Source: Chromatiales bacterium (GTDB lineage Bacteria; Pseudomonadota; Gammaproteobacteria; SpSt-1174). From it: DNA of 64,000 nucleotides. The stretch lies in contig JABURS010000032.1 in NCBI GenBank assembly GCA_014762505.1, positions 62,001 through 126,000 on the forward strand, given 5' to 3'. A program made the translations under genes and the position numbers. Below the pieces are notes generated by a model. The model searched no databases and was not told the DNA's origin. It worked only from the letters and a program-made list of their open reading frames with translations. Every line of letters starts with the position of its first letter. Position 1 is the stretch's first letter. Below are positions 17,659-27,236 of this stretch, piece by piece.

Positions 17659-18324
17659 GTGCGCCTGCTGCTGGTCGAGGACGATCACGCGCTGGCCGAG
17701 TCGCTCGGCCAGCGTCTTCGTGTCGAGGGCTTTGCGGTGGACATCGCCGGCAACGGCATCGACGCCGAGCACCTGGGACGCGAGGAGGCCTACGACGTGG
17801 CCGTGCTCGACCTCGGCCTGCCGCAGAAGTCCGGCGTGGAGGTGCTCGGGAGCTGGCGTGCCGCCGGCCGCGACTTCCCGGTACTGGTACTCACCGCGCG
17901 CGACGCCTGGCAGGACAAGATCGCCGCCTTCAAGCTCGGCGCCGACGACTACGTCACCAAGCCCTTTCACGAGGAGGAGGTGATCGTGCGCCTGCAGGCC
18001 CTGATCCGCCGCGCCCACGGCCGGGCCAGTCCCGTCATCGAGAGCCATGGCCTGGTGCTCGACGAGAACGACCAGTCCCTGCGCCTGCCCGACGGGACGC
18101 AGACCCAGCTCACCGCCATGGAATACCGCCTGCTGCACTATTTCCTGCTCAACGAGGGCAAGGTGCTGTCCAAGACCCGCCTGGCCGAGCATCTCTACGA
18201 ATACGACGACGAGCGCGACAGCAACGTCATCGAGGTCTACATCAACCGCCTGCGCCAGCTCATCGGCCGGGAACGCATCGTCACCCGCCGCGGCCAGGGC
18301 TACGTCTACGGCGGGCCGGCATGA
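17659..18324 (+). CDS. OmpR/PhoP-family response regulator
   Basis: This 221-residue regulator has a receiver domain with phospho-acceptor Asp51 (VAVLDLGLP), acidic pocket EDDH, conserved Thr79 and Lys101 (YVTKPF). A C-terminal winged-helix domain ends RIVTRRGQGYVYGG. The start is GTG, directly after the PepSY gene. The stop overlaps the kinase start (ATGA), so the regulator and sensor are coupled. The closest known type is PhoP/QseB; the regulon is not visible here. Confidence 0.94.
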   Translation: MRLLLVEDDHALAESLGQRLRVEGFAVDIAGNGIDAEHLGREEAYDVAVLDLGLPQKSGVEVLGSWRAAGRDFPVLVLTARDAWQDKIAAFKLGADDYVTKPFHEEEVIVRLQALIRRAHGRASPVIESHGLVLDENDQSLRLPDGTQTQLTAMEYRLLHYFLLNEGKVLSKTRLAEHLYEYDDERDSNVIEVYINRLRQLIGRERIVTRRGQGYVYGGPA

Positions 18325-19637
18325 ACTCGCTGCGTGCGCGCTTCTTCCTCTGGCTGTCGGCGAGTCTCGTCGTGCTGGTGGCGCTCGCCTGGCTCGGCGG
18401 CATGCTGGCCGCCCGCAGCCTCACCGAGACCTACATCCACACCCGGCTGGAACACGACGCCGAGAATCTGCTGCTGGCCCTCGGTTTCGACACGGATGGC
18501 CATGCCCGGCTCGACACGGCGCGCATCACGCCGATCTACGACCGCGTCTTCTCCGGCCACTACTTCGTGCTCACCACGCCGCGGGAGACCCTGCGTTCGC
18601 GCTCGCTCTGGGACGAGACGCTCACCCTCCCCGCGCACACGACCCCGGGCAAGCCGTTTCACATGGAAGGCCCGCTCGCCCAGCCCGTGCTGGCGGTACG
18701 CATGCGTTACGAGAAGGCGGGCGAGCCGGTCACCATCCTCGTGGCCGAGGACGTGAGCGAATTACGCGAGATGGCACGGCGCTTTCTCCTCGGTTTCGGC
18801 CTGGCCGGCGGCCTCCTGCTGCTCCTGCTGCTGGCCATGCTGCATCTGCTGATCCGGCAATCGCTGCGCCCCGTGCGCGCGACGGTGTCGCAGCTGCGCG
18901 CCATGCAGGCCGGCGAGCGCGAGACCATCGACACCCGCGTGCCCGACGAGATCGCACCGCTCACCCACGAGATCAACAACCTCAATCGCAGCCACACCCG
19001 TCGCCTGGAACGCTCGCGCACCGCGCTGGGCAACCTCGCCCACGCCATCAAGACCCCGCTGGCCCTTGCCCGCCAGAGCCTGCAGGACCTGCCCGAGGCC
19101 CGCCGGGGCGACCTCGACGCGGCCATCGAGCGCATCGACCAGTCCGTCTCGCGCGAACTCAAGCGCGCCCGCCTGGCCGGCGGCGCCCTCGCCCGGCATC
19201 GCATCCACACCCGTGAACTCCTGCAGGACCTGAGCGGCGTGCTGGGCAAGATCCATGGCGAGCGGAATCTCGCGTTCGACATCGACATCCCGCCAGGACA
19301 CGTGCTGATCGGCGATGCCGCCGACCTGAGCGAGCTGTTCGGCAACGCCCTGGACAACGCCGCAAAGTGGGCGCGTCAGCGGGTCCGGGTGCGCTGCACC
19401 GACACCGCCACCCGGCAGTGCCTCTCCATCGAGGACGACGGCCCCGGCATCGACCCCGCCGAGTCCGCCCAGCTCCTCGAACGCGGCACCCGCCTGGACG
19501 AGAACGTACCGGGCCACGGCCTGGGACTGGCCATCATGCAGGACATCGTGAAGGAATACGGCGGGGAGCTGGCGCTGGAACGCAGCGCGCTGGGTGGTCT
19601 GGAGTTGAGGATCTGCCTGCCCCGGCAGGGCGTCTAG
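18321..19637 (+). CDS. PhoQ/QseC-type sensor histidine kinase
   Basis: This 438-residue kinase has an N-terminal membrane segment (residues 8-30), a periplasmic sensor (about 31-150) and a second membrane segment (155-178). A HAMP-like linker, the H box LGNLAHAIKTPLA (His241), the N box ELFGNALDNAAKW, and G boxes DDGPGID and GHGLGLAIM follow. The AIKTPLA variant of the H box is the PhoQ type. It is the last gene of the PepSY-regulator-kinase operon. The periplasmic sensor has no obvious acidic Mg2+-binding patch like that of enteric PhoQ. Confidence 0.93.
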   Translation: MNSLRARFFLWLSASLVVLVALAWLGGMLAARSLTETYIHTRLEHDAENLLLALGFDTDGHARLDTARITPIYDRVFSGHYFVLTTPRETLRSRSLWDETLTLPAHTTPGKPFHMEGPLAQPVLAVRMRYEKAGEPVTILVAEDVSELREMARRFLLGFGLAGGLLLLLLLAMLHLLIRQSLRPVRATVSQLRAMQAGERETIDTRVPDEIAPLTHEINNLNRSHTRRLERSRTALGNLAHAIKTPLALARQSLQDLPEARRGDLDAAIERIDQSVSRELKRARLAGGALARHRIHTRELLQDLSGVLGKIHGERNLAFDIDIPPGHVLIGDAADLSELFGNALDNAAKWARQRVRVRCTDTATRQCLSIEDDGPGIDPAESAQLLERGTRLDENVPGHGLGLAIMQDIVKEYGGELALERSALGGLELRICLPRQGV

Positions 19638-19707
19638 GACGATCCGGTCGTCGCGGATAAACGGCTTACTCTGCTCTTAATAATCTGTAATCTGGTCCTG
19701 CTTCCCG

Positions 19708-19793
19708 CAGGAGCGCTGCGAGGTGCGATCGGGACGATCGGGGATGGTGGCATCGGCTGACATGGGCATCGCGGCTTTCACCGCTCCTACGAG
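19708..19793. repeat. pair of inverted REP-like elements
   Basis: AGGAGCGCTGCGAGGTGCGATC at the left and ATCGCGGCTTTCACCGCTCCTAC at the right have the shape of the REP units known from Pseudomonas (GCTCCTAC tail plus an imperfect hairpin), arranged head to head. A single related unit is at 32419-32446. A degenerate CACAGAG half-site (CTCCGTGCCCCCTCTGGC) follows near 19808. Together these fill the 217-base gap. Confidence 0.6.
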
Positions 19794-19854
19794 ACACCGG
19801 GCCCTGCTCCGTGCCCCCTCTGGCAAAAAGAGCCCCCCAGGACACTGGCACACC

Positions 19855-20601
19855 CTAACGCCAGCTCACCCCCATCCGGCGCAACTCCTCGGCGAACCAT
19901 TCGCTGGCGGCGGCCACCTGCGCGGCCTCGCCCTTCAGGCCGATCTCGATCTGGCGGCGGTTCTCGGTGCTGGGCAGGCTGGCCAGGCGCACCTCCGGAT
20001 GGCGTTTGATACAGGCCTCCATCAGGGGGATGAGTTCGGACTCGGCGACGTTTTGCAGCAGCATCAGCCGCTCGACGGGCGGCGTCTGATTGAAGATGTC
20101 GCGGTACCAGTATTCCAGCACCCACTCCAGCATCGGCCAGGCCATGTTGGGGAAACCGGGCAGGAAGTGATGGTGGCGATAGGAGAAGCCGGCGATCTGG
20201 TTCACCGGGTTGGGAATGAGATCGGCCCCTTCGGGAAACTCGGCCATGAGGATGCGGTTCGGATAGGCCTCCTCGCCGAAGCGCTCCTCGATGATGGCCG
20301 CGGCCTCGGGGTGCAGGGCCAGCTCGACGTCGGCCGCGGCCGCGGCGCACTGGCGGGTGACGTCGTCCGGGGTGGCACCGATGCCGCCGAAGCTGAAAAC
20401 GATGTCGCCTTCGGCAAAGGACTGGCGCAGGGTGTCGGTGAGCAGGGCGACGTCATCGCCGACCATGCGCACCCAGGAGAGCTGCAGGCCGCGCGCGGCC
20501 AGCAGTTCGATGGTCTTGCCCATGTGCTTGTCGGTGCGCTTGCCGCTGAGCAGCTCGTCGCCGATCAGTACCAGCCCGATACGCCGGTTGCGCAGGCTCA
20601 T
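19855..20601 (-). CDS. molybdopterin-binding (MoaB/CinA N-terminal-like) domain protein
   Basis: This 248-residue protein starts SLRNRRIGLVLIGDELLSGKRTD. It shows the MoCF-biosynthesis fold motifs VGDD, FSFGGIGATPDDVT and FLPGFPNMAWPML, as in the N-terminal half of CinA. It lacks the CinA C-terminal amidase domain. In CinA-type proteins this domain has pyrophosphatase activity on nucleotide adducts; here the activity is unproven. Its ATG overlaps the hemH stop by four bases, so it is translated together with ferrochelatase. Confidence 0.88.
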   Translation of the reverse strand: MSLRNRRIGLVLIGDELLSGKRTDKHMGKTIELLAARGLQLSWVRMVGDDVALLTDTLRQSFAEGDIVFSFGGIGATPDDVTRQCAAAAADVELALHPEAAAIIEERFGEEAYPNRILMAEFPEGADLIPNPVNQIAGFSYRHHHFLPGFPNMAWPMLEWVLEYWYRDIFNQTPPVERLMLLQNVAESELIPLMEACIKRHPEVRLASLPSTENRRQIEIGLKGEAAQVAAASEWFAEELRRMGVSWR

Positions 20602-21710
20602 TCGGTGGCGCCCATGGCCCGGGCGCGTGCCACGCGTGCCTCGGCCGCTGCCTGTGCGGCCGTCTCGGCATAGACCTCGGAGAATTCCGGCCAGCCCTGG
20701 CCATGGTGACAGACCAGGTCCGCCAGGGCGTCGATATGGGCGGCATCGTCGTTCAGGGCCGGGATGTAGTGATAGGCCTCGCCGCCCGCCTCCATGAAAT
20801 AGCCGCGGTTCTCCTCGCCGATCTCCTCGATGGTCTCCAGGCAGTCGGCGGAGAACCCGGGGCAGACCACGTCCACGCGCTTCACACCGGCCCGCGGCAG
20901 GGCCTTCATGGTCTCGTCGGTATAGGGCTTGAGCCATTCCTCGCGGCCCACGCGCGACTGGAAGGTGACGCGGTACTCGCCCTCGGACAGCCCCAGTCCC
21001 TCGGCCACCAGGCGCGCGGTCTTCTGGCAGTGGCAGAAGTAGGGATCGCCGTCGTGGAAATAGCGCTGCGGGATGCCGTGAAAGGAAAACACCAGCAGCT
21101 CGCCGCGCGGGTGCTGGGCCCAGTGCCGCTGGATGCCCTGCACCAGGGCGCCGATGTAGGCCGGCTCGTCGTGGTAGTGGTTGATGAAGCGCAGCTCCGG
21201 CACCCAGCGCCACTGCTTCAGCACGTCGGCCACCGCATCGAAGGTGGAGCCGGTGGTAGCGCCCGCATACTGTGGGTAGAGCGGCAGCACCAGGATGCGG
21301 CGCGCCCCGGCGGCCTTGAGCGCCTCGAGCCCGGCCTCGATGGAGGGGTTGCCGTAGCGCATGGCCAGGACCACCTTCACGGGGCCGGGCACGCGCTCGC
21401 CCAGGGCCGTCTCCAGGGCGTCACGCTGGCGCTTCGAGATGGTGAGCAGCGGCGAGCCCTCCTCGGTCCACACGCTCTGGTAGGCCTTCGCGCTGCGGCG
21501 CGGACGCACGTTGAGGATGATGCCGTTGAGGATCAGCCACCAGATCGGCCGGGAGACCTCCACCACCCGCGGGTCCCACAGGAACTGCTTGAGGTAGCGG
21601 CGCAGGGCGCCGGGCTCCGGGGCATCCGGGGTGCCGAGGTTGGTGACCAGGATGCCGGTGCAGCCGGTCTCGGCATGGGTAAAGGCGGTCTCTCCGCGAT
21701 AAAGGCTCAT
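20598..21710 (-). CDS. hemH: ferrochelatase
   Basis: This 370-residue enzyme inserts Fe2+ into protoporphyrin IX. Family landmarks are GILVTNLGTPDAPEPGALRRYL near the N-terminus, LPLYPQYAGATTGS near 145, the catalytic-histidine segment FSFHGIPQRYFHDGDPY near 205, FQSRVGREEWLKPYTDETM, and VVCPGFSADCLETIEEI near 293. The ATG at 21710 was chosen because the open frame further upstream (to 21899) runs antisense through the HNH nuclease gene and matches nothing. An alanine-rich tail follows the catalytic domain. It is coupled to the downstream molybdopterin-domain gene. Confidence 0.95.
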   Translation of the reverse strand: MSLYRGETAFTHAETGCTGILVTNLGTPDAPEPGALRRYLKQFLWDPRVVEVSRPIWWLILNGIILNVRPRRSAKAYQSVWTEEGSPLLTISKRQRDALETALGERVPGPVKVVLAMRYGNPSIEAGLEALKAAGARRILVLPLYPQYAGATTGSTFDAVADVLKQWRWVPELRFINHYHDEPAYIGALVQGIQRHWAQHPRGELLVFSFHGIPQRYFHDGDPYFCHCQKTARLVAEGLGLSEGEYRVTFQSRVGREEWLKPYTDETMKALPRAGVKRVDVVCPGFSADCLETIEEIGEENRGYFMEAGGEAYHYIPALNDDAAHIDALADLVCHHGQGWPEFSEVYAETAAQAAAEARVARARAMGATE

Positions 21711-21786
21711 GGCGTCGGCTTGTGGCGTTGTGGGAACAGGGCGTCCAGCATAGACGGACGCGGGGCGGGTGCCAACAGGGCGGGGA

Positions 21787-22374
21787 TCAGGCCTCCAGGG
21801 CGCGGCTGCGCAGGGGGCTGCTACGCGGGAAGTGGGCGCGCAGGAACTCCATCTGGTCGGCCAGCACGCGGCGGCCCTGCAGGTAGACGTATTCGGCATG
21901 GGTGGGCGTGAAGGGCACGGCCAGCAGCTCCATGCCGGCCTCTTCCGGGGTGCGGCCGGCCTTGTGGTTGTTGCAGCGCTTGCAGGCGGTGACCACGTTG
22001 GTCCAGCAGTCCTCGCCCTCCTGGCTCACCGGGGTGACGTGATCGCGCGAGAGGTCGGCGCGGGAGAAGGGCTGACCACAGTAGAGACAGAGGTGGGCGT
22101 CGCGCTTGAACAGGGCCGGGTTGTTGAGGGGCGGGACGTAGGCGTCGTGGAGGGCGCGGTTGTTGCCGTAGGTGGCGACGATGGAGTTGACGTCGACCAC
22201 GCTGCGCCGGCCGGTGAGGGCGCTGATGCCCCCGTGCAGGCGATAGAGCACCGAACCGAGGCTGTAGGCCACCTGCTCGGCGTGGTAGAGCTTGACCGCC
22301 TCCTGGTAGGTGATCCACTCCAGGGGCATGCCGGACACATCGGTCCTCAAGACCTGCTGGCTGAGGTCGTACAC
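21787..22374 (-). CDS. stand-alone HNH endonuclease
   Basis: This 195-residue protein has an N-terminal helical region (LEWITYQEAVKLYHAEQVAY) of the type seen in housekeeping HNH proteins. The HNH core is CLYCGQPF, LSRDHVTPVSQEGEDCWTN and ACKRCNNHKAGRTPEEAGM, with two CxxC zinc knuckles. The start is GTG, preceded by a very strong AAGGAGGAGG site. These solitary HNH proteins are widespread in Proteobacteria without a defined role; nothing nearby suggests restriction or phage. It is divergent from the pnt operon. Confidence 0.87.
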   Translation of the reverse strand: MYDLSQQVLRTDVSGMPLEWITYQEAVKLYHAEQVAYSLGSVLYRLHGGISALTGRRSVVDVNSIVATYGNNRALHDAYVPPLNNPALFKRDAHLCLYCGQPFSRADLSRDHVTPVSQEGEDCWTNVVTACKRCNNHKAGRTPEEAGMELLAVPFTPTHAEYVYLQGRRVLADQMEFLRAHFPRSSPLRSRALEA

Positions 22375-22753
22375 GTCCTCCTCCTTCGGCTCCTGCCGTC
22401 AAAAGGAGCCCGCGCTCGCGGCGCCACGCCGCGATTACGCAAGCGCTGTGCCAATGTATCCGCAAACCTGTTTGGTTTGCAACTGGTTGATATGACAGAA
22501 AAATGAAATCTGAATTGCGGAAAATGGCGGACCCGGGCCAAAACCATGCAAAGCGGGTGCGATATTCAAACGGCGGGCATTATCCGCTAAGATAACGCCC
22601 TTTTTGGCAGGCGCCCTGCGCGTCGGCCGACTGACCGGGGATACCCGCTCGCCAGCGTATCCGGACCCCCGTAGCAATGAACAAGACGGCGACCGCCAGC
22701 GTCGCCCCGGCCATGAGTGCCCTGACGAACAGGGCAAATGGGAGTGAAGAAGC
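22375..22753. other. intergenic region between the HNH gene and pntAA
   Basis: The 379-base divergent spacer is AT-richer in its middle (about 22440-22600). It holds the candidate pnt promoter and an extended leader of about 160 bases before the pntAA start. No riboswitch or RNA gene was recognised. Confidence 0.5.
22565..22593 (+). promoter_or_regulatory. candidate sigma-70 promoter of the pnt operon
   Basis: TTCAAA (22565-22570) and TAAGAT (22588-22593) are separated by 17 bases. Each is a partial match to consensus. The match is weak; it is proposed because it lies in the AT-rich part of the spacer upstream of pntAA. Confidence 0.28.
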
Positions 22754-23881
<1,128 letters not shown>

Positions 23882-23884
23882 GGA

Positions 23885-24172
23885 ATGGAAGGTTTCATCG
23901 CACTGTATATCTTCATGCTGGCCGCCTTCACCGGTTACGAGGTGATCTCCAAGGTGCCGGTCATCCTGCACACGCCGCTGATGTCGGGTTCGAACTTCGT
24001 GCACGGCATCGTCGTGGTCGGCGCCATGGTCGCCCTGGGCCATGCCGAGACCCCGCTGGAACAGACCATCGGCTTCATCGCCGTGCTGCTGGCCGCGGGT
24101 AACGCCGCCGGCGGTTACGTCGTCACCGAGCGCATGCTCGAGATGTTCAAGAGCAGCAAGGGGGACAAGTAA
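23885..24172 (+). CDS. pntAB: NAD(P) transhydrogenase subunit alpha, part 2 (membrane)
   Basis: This 95-residue membrane subunit has three hydrophobic helices (LYIFMLAAFTGYEVI; GIVVVGAMVALG; IGFIAVLLAAGNAAGGYVVTERML) and the family motif TPLMSGSNFVHGI. It contributes to the proton channel of transhydrogenase domain II. It lies between pntAA and pntB; its stop overlaps the pntB start (TAATG), so all three subunits are made together. Confidence 0.94.
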   Translation: MEGFIALYIFMLAAFTGYEVISKVPVILHTPLMSGSNFVHGIVVVGAMVALGHAETPLEQTIGFIAVLLAAGNAAGGYVVTERMLEMFKSSKGDK

Positions 24173-25569
24173 TGGATTTCATCATCAAGGCCTCCTACTT
24201 CGCCGCGGCCGTCCTCTTCATCCTCGGCCTGAAGAAGATGTCCTCGCCGAAGACGGCGCGTAACGGCATCGTCTGGGCCGGCGTGGGCATGGTCATCGCC
24301 ACGCTGGTGACCTTCGTACACCCGACCCTGCTGCACGCCCCCGACGACGTCATCTTCACCAACTACGCGCTGATCGTGATCGCCATCGCCGTCGCCGGCG
24401 GCCTGGCCTGGTACACCGGCAAGAAGGTCGCCATGACCGACATGCCGCAGATGATCGCGCTGTACAACGGCATGGGTGGCGGCGCGGCCGCCGCGATCGC
24501 CGCGGTGGAGCTGGTGAAGTTCACCGAGATGACGCAGACCGTGCAGATCCTGGCGGTGCTCGGCGCGCTCATCGGCACCGTCGCCTTCTCCGGCTCGCTG
24601 ATCGCCTACGCCAAGCTGCAGGGCATCCTGCGCAAGACCGTGCGCTTCGGCGGCATCCAGCTGGTCAACGGCATCCTGTTCGCCGCCACCGTCATCACCG
24701 GCGCCATCATCGCCTTCTCGGGCGTGGAATACAGCCCGGTGGTCCTGACCGCCTTCTTCGTGCTGGCGCTGGTCTTCGGCGTGATGATGACGCTGCCCAT
24801 CGGCGGCGCCGACATGCCGGTGGTCATCTCCCTGTACAACGCCCTGACCGGTCTTGCGGTCGGCTTCGAGGGTTTCGTGCTGGGCAACCCGGCCATGATG
24901 ATCGCCGGTATCGTGGTGGGTTCGGCCGGTACCCTGCTGACCCAGCTGATGGCCAAGGCCATGAACCGCCCGATCACCAACGTGCTGTTCACCCAGTTCG
25001 GCGCCAGCGGTGGCGGCGAGGGCGAGGAGGTCACCGGCTCCATGAAGGAGATCGAGGCCTCCGACGCCGCGGTGATGATGGCCTACGCGGAGAAGGTGAT
25101 CATCGTCCCCGGTTACGGCATGGCCGTGGCCCAGGCCCAGCACAAGATCTGGGAACTCACCCAGGCCCTGCGCAACAAGGGCGTGGACGTGAAGTTCGCC
25201 ATCCACCCGGTGGCCGGCCGCATGCCGGGCCACATGAACGTGCTGCTCGCCGAGGCCGGCGTGCCCTACGACATCATCTACGACCTCGACGAGATCAACG
25301 ACGAGTTCGCCACCGCCGACGTGGCGCTGGTGATCGGCGCCAACGACGTGGTCAACCCGGTGGCCCGCACCAACCCGGACAGCCCGATCTACGGCATGCC
25401 GATCCTCAACGCCGACAAGGCGAAGAACTGCATCGTCATCAAGCGCGGCAAGGGCGCCGGCTTCTCGGGCATCGAGAACCACCTGTTCTTCGCCGACAAC
25501 ACCCGCATGCTCTACGGCGACGGCCAGAAGGTCGCCGCCGACCTGGTGGCCAACACCAAGGAGCTGTAA
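24172..25569 (+). CDS. pntB: NAD(P) transhydrogenase subunit beta
   Basis: This 465-residue subunit has eight or nine membrane helices in the first 270 residues. The C-terminal NADP(H)-binding domain III shows IVPGYGMAVAQAQHKIWEL, FAIHPVAGRMPGHMNVLLAEA and VIGANDVVNPVAR, followed by MPILNADKAKNCIVIKR. It forms the NADP site and most of the proton path. It is the last gene of the operon, ending at a strong terminator 25 bp on. Confidence 0.96.
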   Translation: MDFIIKASYFAAAVLFILGLKKMSSPKTARNGIVWAGVGMVIATLVTFVHPTLLHAPDDVIFTNYALIVIAIAVAGGLAWYTGKKVAMTDMPQMIALYNGMGGGAAAAIAAVELVKFTEMTQTVQILAVLGALIGTVAFSGSLIAYAKLQGILRKTVRFGGIQLVNGILFAATVITGAIIAFSGVEYSPVVLTAFFVLALVFGVMMTLPIGGADMPVVISLYNALTGLAVGFEGFVLGNPAMMIAGIVVGSAGTLLTQLMAKAMNRPITNVLFTQFGASGGGEGEEVTGSMKEIEASDAAVMMAYAEKVIIVPGYGMAVAQAQHKIWELTQALRNKGVDVKFAIHPVAGRMPGHMNVLLAEAGVPYDIIYDLDEINDEFATADVALVIGANDVVNPVARTNPDSPIYGMPILNADKAKNCIVIKRGKGAGFSGIENHLFFADNTRMLYGDGQKVAADLVANTKEL

Positions 25570-25593
25570 GGGATCCATTGCCTCTGCAGGCAC

Positions 25594-25625
25594 AAAAAAG
25601 CCCGGCCATCGAGCCGGGCTTTTTT
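25594..25625 (+). terminator. rho-independent terminator of the pnt operon
   Basis: AAAAAAGCCCGGC, loop CATCGA, GCCGGGCTTTTTT: a 13-bp stem with A-tract and T-tract, able to terminate in both directions. It lies 25 bases after pntB. Confidence 0.93.
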
Positions 25626-25671
25626 GTGGGCGAGAGGAGTCAGGCCTTGGGCGTTGGGCGAAAATCCAGGC

Positions 25672-25737
25672 GCCACAGAGGGCACAGAGCTCACGGAGAC
25701 AAACCGGTTTATATGCTTCCTCTGTGTCCTCTGTGGC
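25672..25737. repeat. CACAGAG-family inverted repeat, copy 5
   Basis: GCCACAGAGGGCACAGAG at the left is mirrored by CTCTGTGTCCTCTGTGGC at the right, 66 bases end to end. It sits between the pnt terminator and the 3' end of the diguanylate cyclase gene. Confidence 0.78.
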
Positions 25738-25776
25738 CAGAAAAGCGCCTGTGCGTCTTTGCACAACTGACCGGCT

Positions 25777-26742
25777 TCATTCCGCCGTACAGTTGCGTCC
25801 CTGCTGCTTGGCCCGGTACAGGGCCTGGTCGGCGCGGGCGATGAGCTGGTCGGGGGAATCGCCGCCGACCATGGCGGCCAGGCCGATGGAGAGCGTCACC
25901 GGCGGCAGGGCGGTATCGTCGTGGGCGATGATGGGCTGGTCGGCCACGGCCTGATGCAGGCGGGCGGCGACCTTGTGCGCCTCCACCAGGTCGGCACCCG
26001 GGAGGATCACCACCAGCTCCTCGCCACCGTAACGCACCGCCATGTCGCTGCCGCGCAGAGCCACCAGCACCGCGGCGGCCACGGCCTTCAGGGCCTGGTC
26101 GCCGGCCACGTGGCCATGCTGGTCGTTGTACTGCTTGAAGTGATCGAGGTCGGCCACCAGCACCGACAAGGCCCGCTTGCGCAACTGGGCACGCGAGATC
26201 TCGAAGGCCAGGCTCTCGTTGAGCCAGCGACGATTGTACAGGCCGGTGAGCGGGTCGGTGGTGGCATGCACCCGGTACTCCTGCTGCAGGCGCTGGGCCG
26301 AGTGGATCACCAGGTTCAGGTTGGCGATGCGCCGCGCGTAGAGCTGCAACAGGTTGCAGGCGAAGGCCTGGCTCTGCCGGAACACACCCCACAGGGAGCC
26401 GGCGGGGAACTCGATCAGGCGGCAGTGCGTGTCGGCACGCGCAAAGGCCGAGGCCGGCTGACCGGTCACCACCGACATGTCCCCCACCACATCGCCGGCC
26501 TCCAGCAGCGCAATGGCGTCGCTGTCCAGCTGCGTGTGGACGGAGACCCGCCCCTCGAGCAGGATGAAGACATAGGGACTGTGCTGGTCCTTCTCCAGCA
26601 GCACGTCCCCCGGGGCCAGCTCCCGCACGCTGGCCTCCTGCAGGCAGGGGGCGATCTCGGACGCCGCCACGCCCTGGAAGAGCGCGAGTTCGCCGAGGGC
26701 ATCGAGGTAGTCGATGGCGCCGGTTTCCCGGGTTGTGCTCAT
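25777..26742 (-). CDS. diguanylate cyclase with N-terminal cyclic-nucleotide-binding domain
   Basis: This 321-residue protein has two domains. Residues about 17-135 form a CRP-like cyclic-nucleotide-binding fold (FILLEGRVSVHTQLDSDAIA, LEAGDVVGDMSVVTGQPASA). Residues about 160-320 form a GGDEF domain with TTDPLTGLYNRRWL, VADLDHFKQYND and the active site RYGGEELVVILPG. An RxxD inhibitory site (RGSD) lies five residues before GGEEL, so feedback inhibition by c-di-GMP is likely. It makes c-di-GMP, possibly in response to a bound nucleotide. The protein has no membrane segment. It may act in the same signalling sphere as the HD-GYP regulator at 59171. Confidence 0.93.
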   Translation of the reverse strand: MSTTRETGAIDYLDALGELALFQGVAASEIAPCLQEASVRELAPGDVLLEKDQHSPYVFILLEGRVSVHTQLDSDAIALLEAGDVVGDMSVVTGQPASAFARADTHCRLIEFPAGSLWGVFRQSQAFACNLLQLYARRIANLNLVIHSAQRLQQEYRVHATTDPLTGLYNRRWLNESLAFEISRAQLRKRALSVLVADLDHFKQYNDQHGHVAGDQALKAVAAAVLVALRGSDMAVRYGGEELVVILPGADLVEAHKVAARLHQAVADQPIIAHDDTALPPVTLSIGLAAMVGGDSPDQLIARADQALYRAKQQGRNCTAE

Positions 26743-26966
26743 GTGGTGGTGCCCGTGGGTCGATCGTTGTTCTTGTCGAACTTTTCGCCGATGTTACGCG
26801 CCCTGCCGCCGGGTTCGCCCCCTTTCCCGGACAGGCGGCGAAATAAATGTGATGAACGTCACGCTTTGCCTTCTCTGCGTGAACCGGCCCAGGCCCCGGC
26901 CGCAGACACATAAGGGCTCGCTAATACAGGCCATTGTCAAGCCCCTGAAACGCAAATTTTTCCGGC

Positions 26967-26975
26967 TTATGCACA
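26967..26975 (+). promoter_or_regulatory. DnaA box (TTATGCACA)
   Basis: Exact match to the 9-mer consensus TTWTNCACA, left of the AT-rich stretch. Confidence 0.5.
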
Positions 26976-27143
26976 GTCTGCATCACCGGGTCAAGGGCTT
27001 GCATGAATACGTATCGCAGGGCGCGCATCCGCGCAGGCAACAACGCAACCGGTTGTTTTTTATACAAAATATAGTTTGGCTATTTTTTGACCAGTTTAAC
27101 GCCCATGCAACATACGCCGGCCCGGGACGGATTTTGCGACAAT

Positions 27144-27178
27144 GTATCCACAAAGTTATCCACAGGTTCTGTGGACAA
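27144..27178. promoter_or_regulatory. cluster of three DnaA boxes
   Basis: GTATCCACA (27144-27152, one mismatch), TTATCCACA (27156-27164, the perfect R1-type box) and, inverted, TTGTCCACA (27170-27178, one mismatch) lie within 35 bases. The last two form an inverted pair around AGGTTCT. Confidence 0.6.
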
Positions 27179-27236
27179 GCGGAAAACCCCAAAATATCTC
27201 GGCGCTTAGCTGAACTTGTGAGAAGATACTTGAGGT

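Larger units (their letters stand above)
26743..27236. other. AT-rich, DnaA-box-containing intergenic region upstream of priA
   Basis: This 494-base divergent gap holds no credible gene. Within it, 27050-27110 is strikingly AT-rich for this genome (T-runs and TATACAAAATATAG). It is flanked on both sides by matches to the DnaA box consensus TTWTNCACA. The layout resembles an unwinding element with DnaA boxes, or a DnaA-regulated promoter. Confidence 0.55.

Noticed and set aside
20602-21213. Long N-terminal extension of the molybdopterin-domain gene
   Set aside because: The extension runs in another frame of hemH; the ATG overlapping the hemH stop gives the conserved start.
26983-27192. 69-codon minus-strand frame in the DnaA-box region
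   Set aside because: No ribosome site, unusual Cys/Trp content and overlap with the DnaA boxes; judged non-coding.
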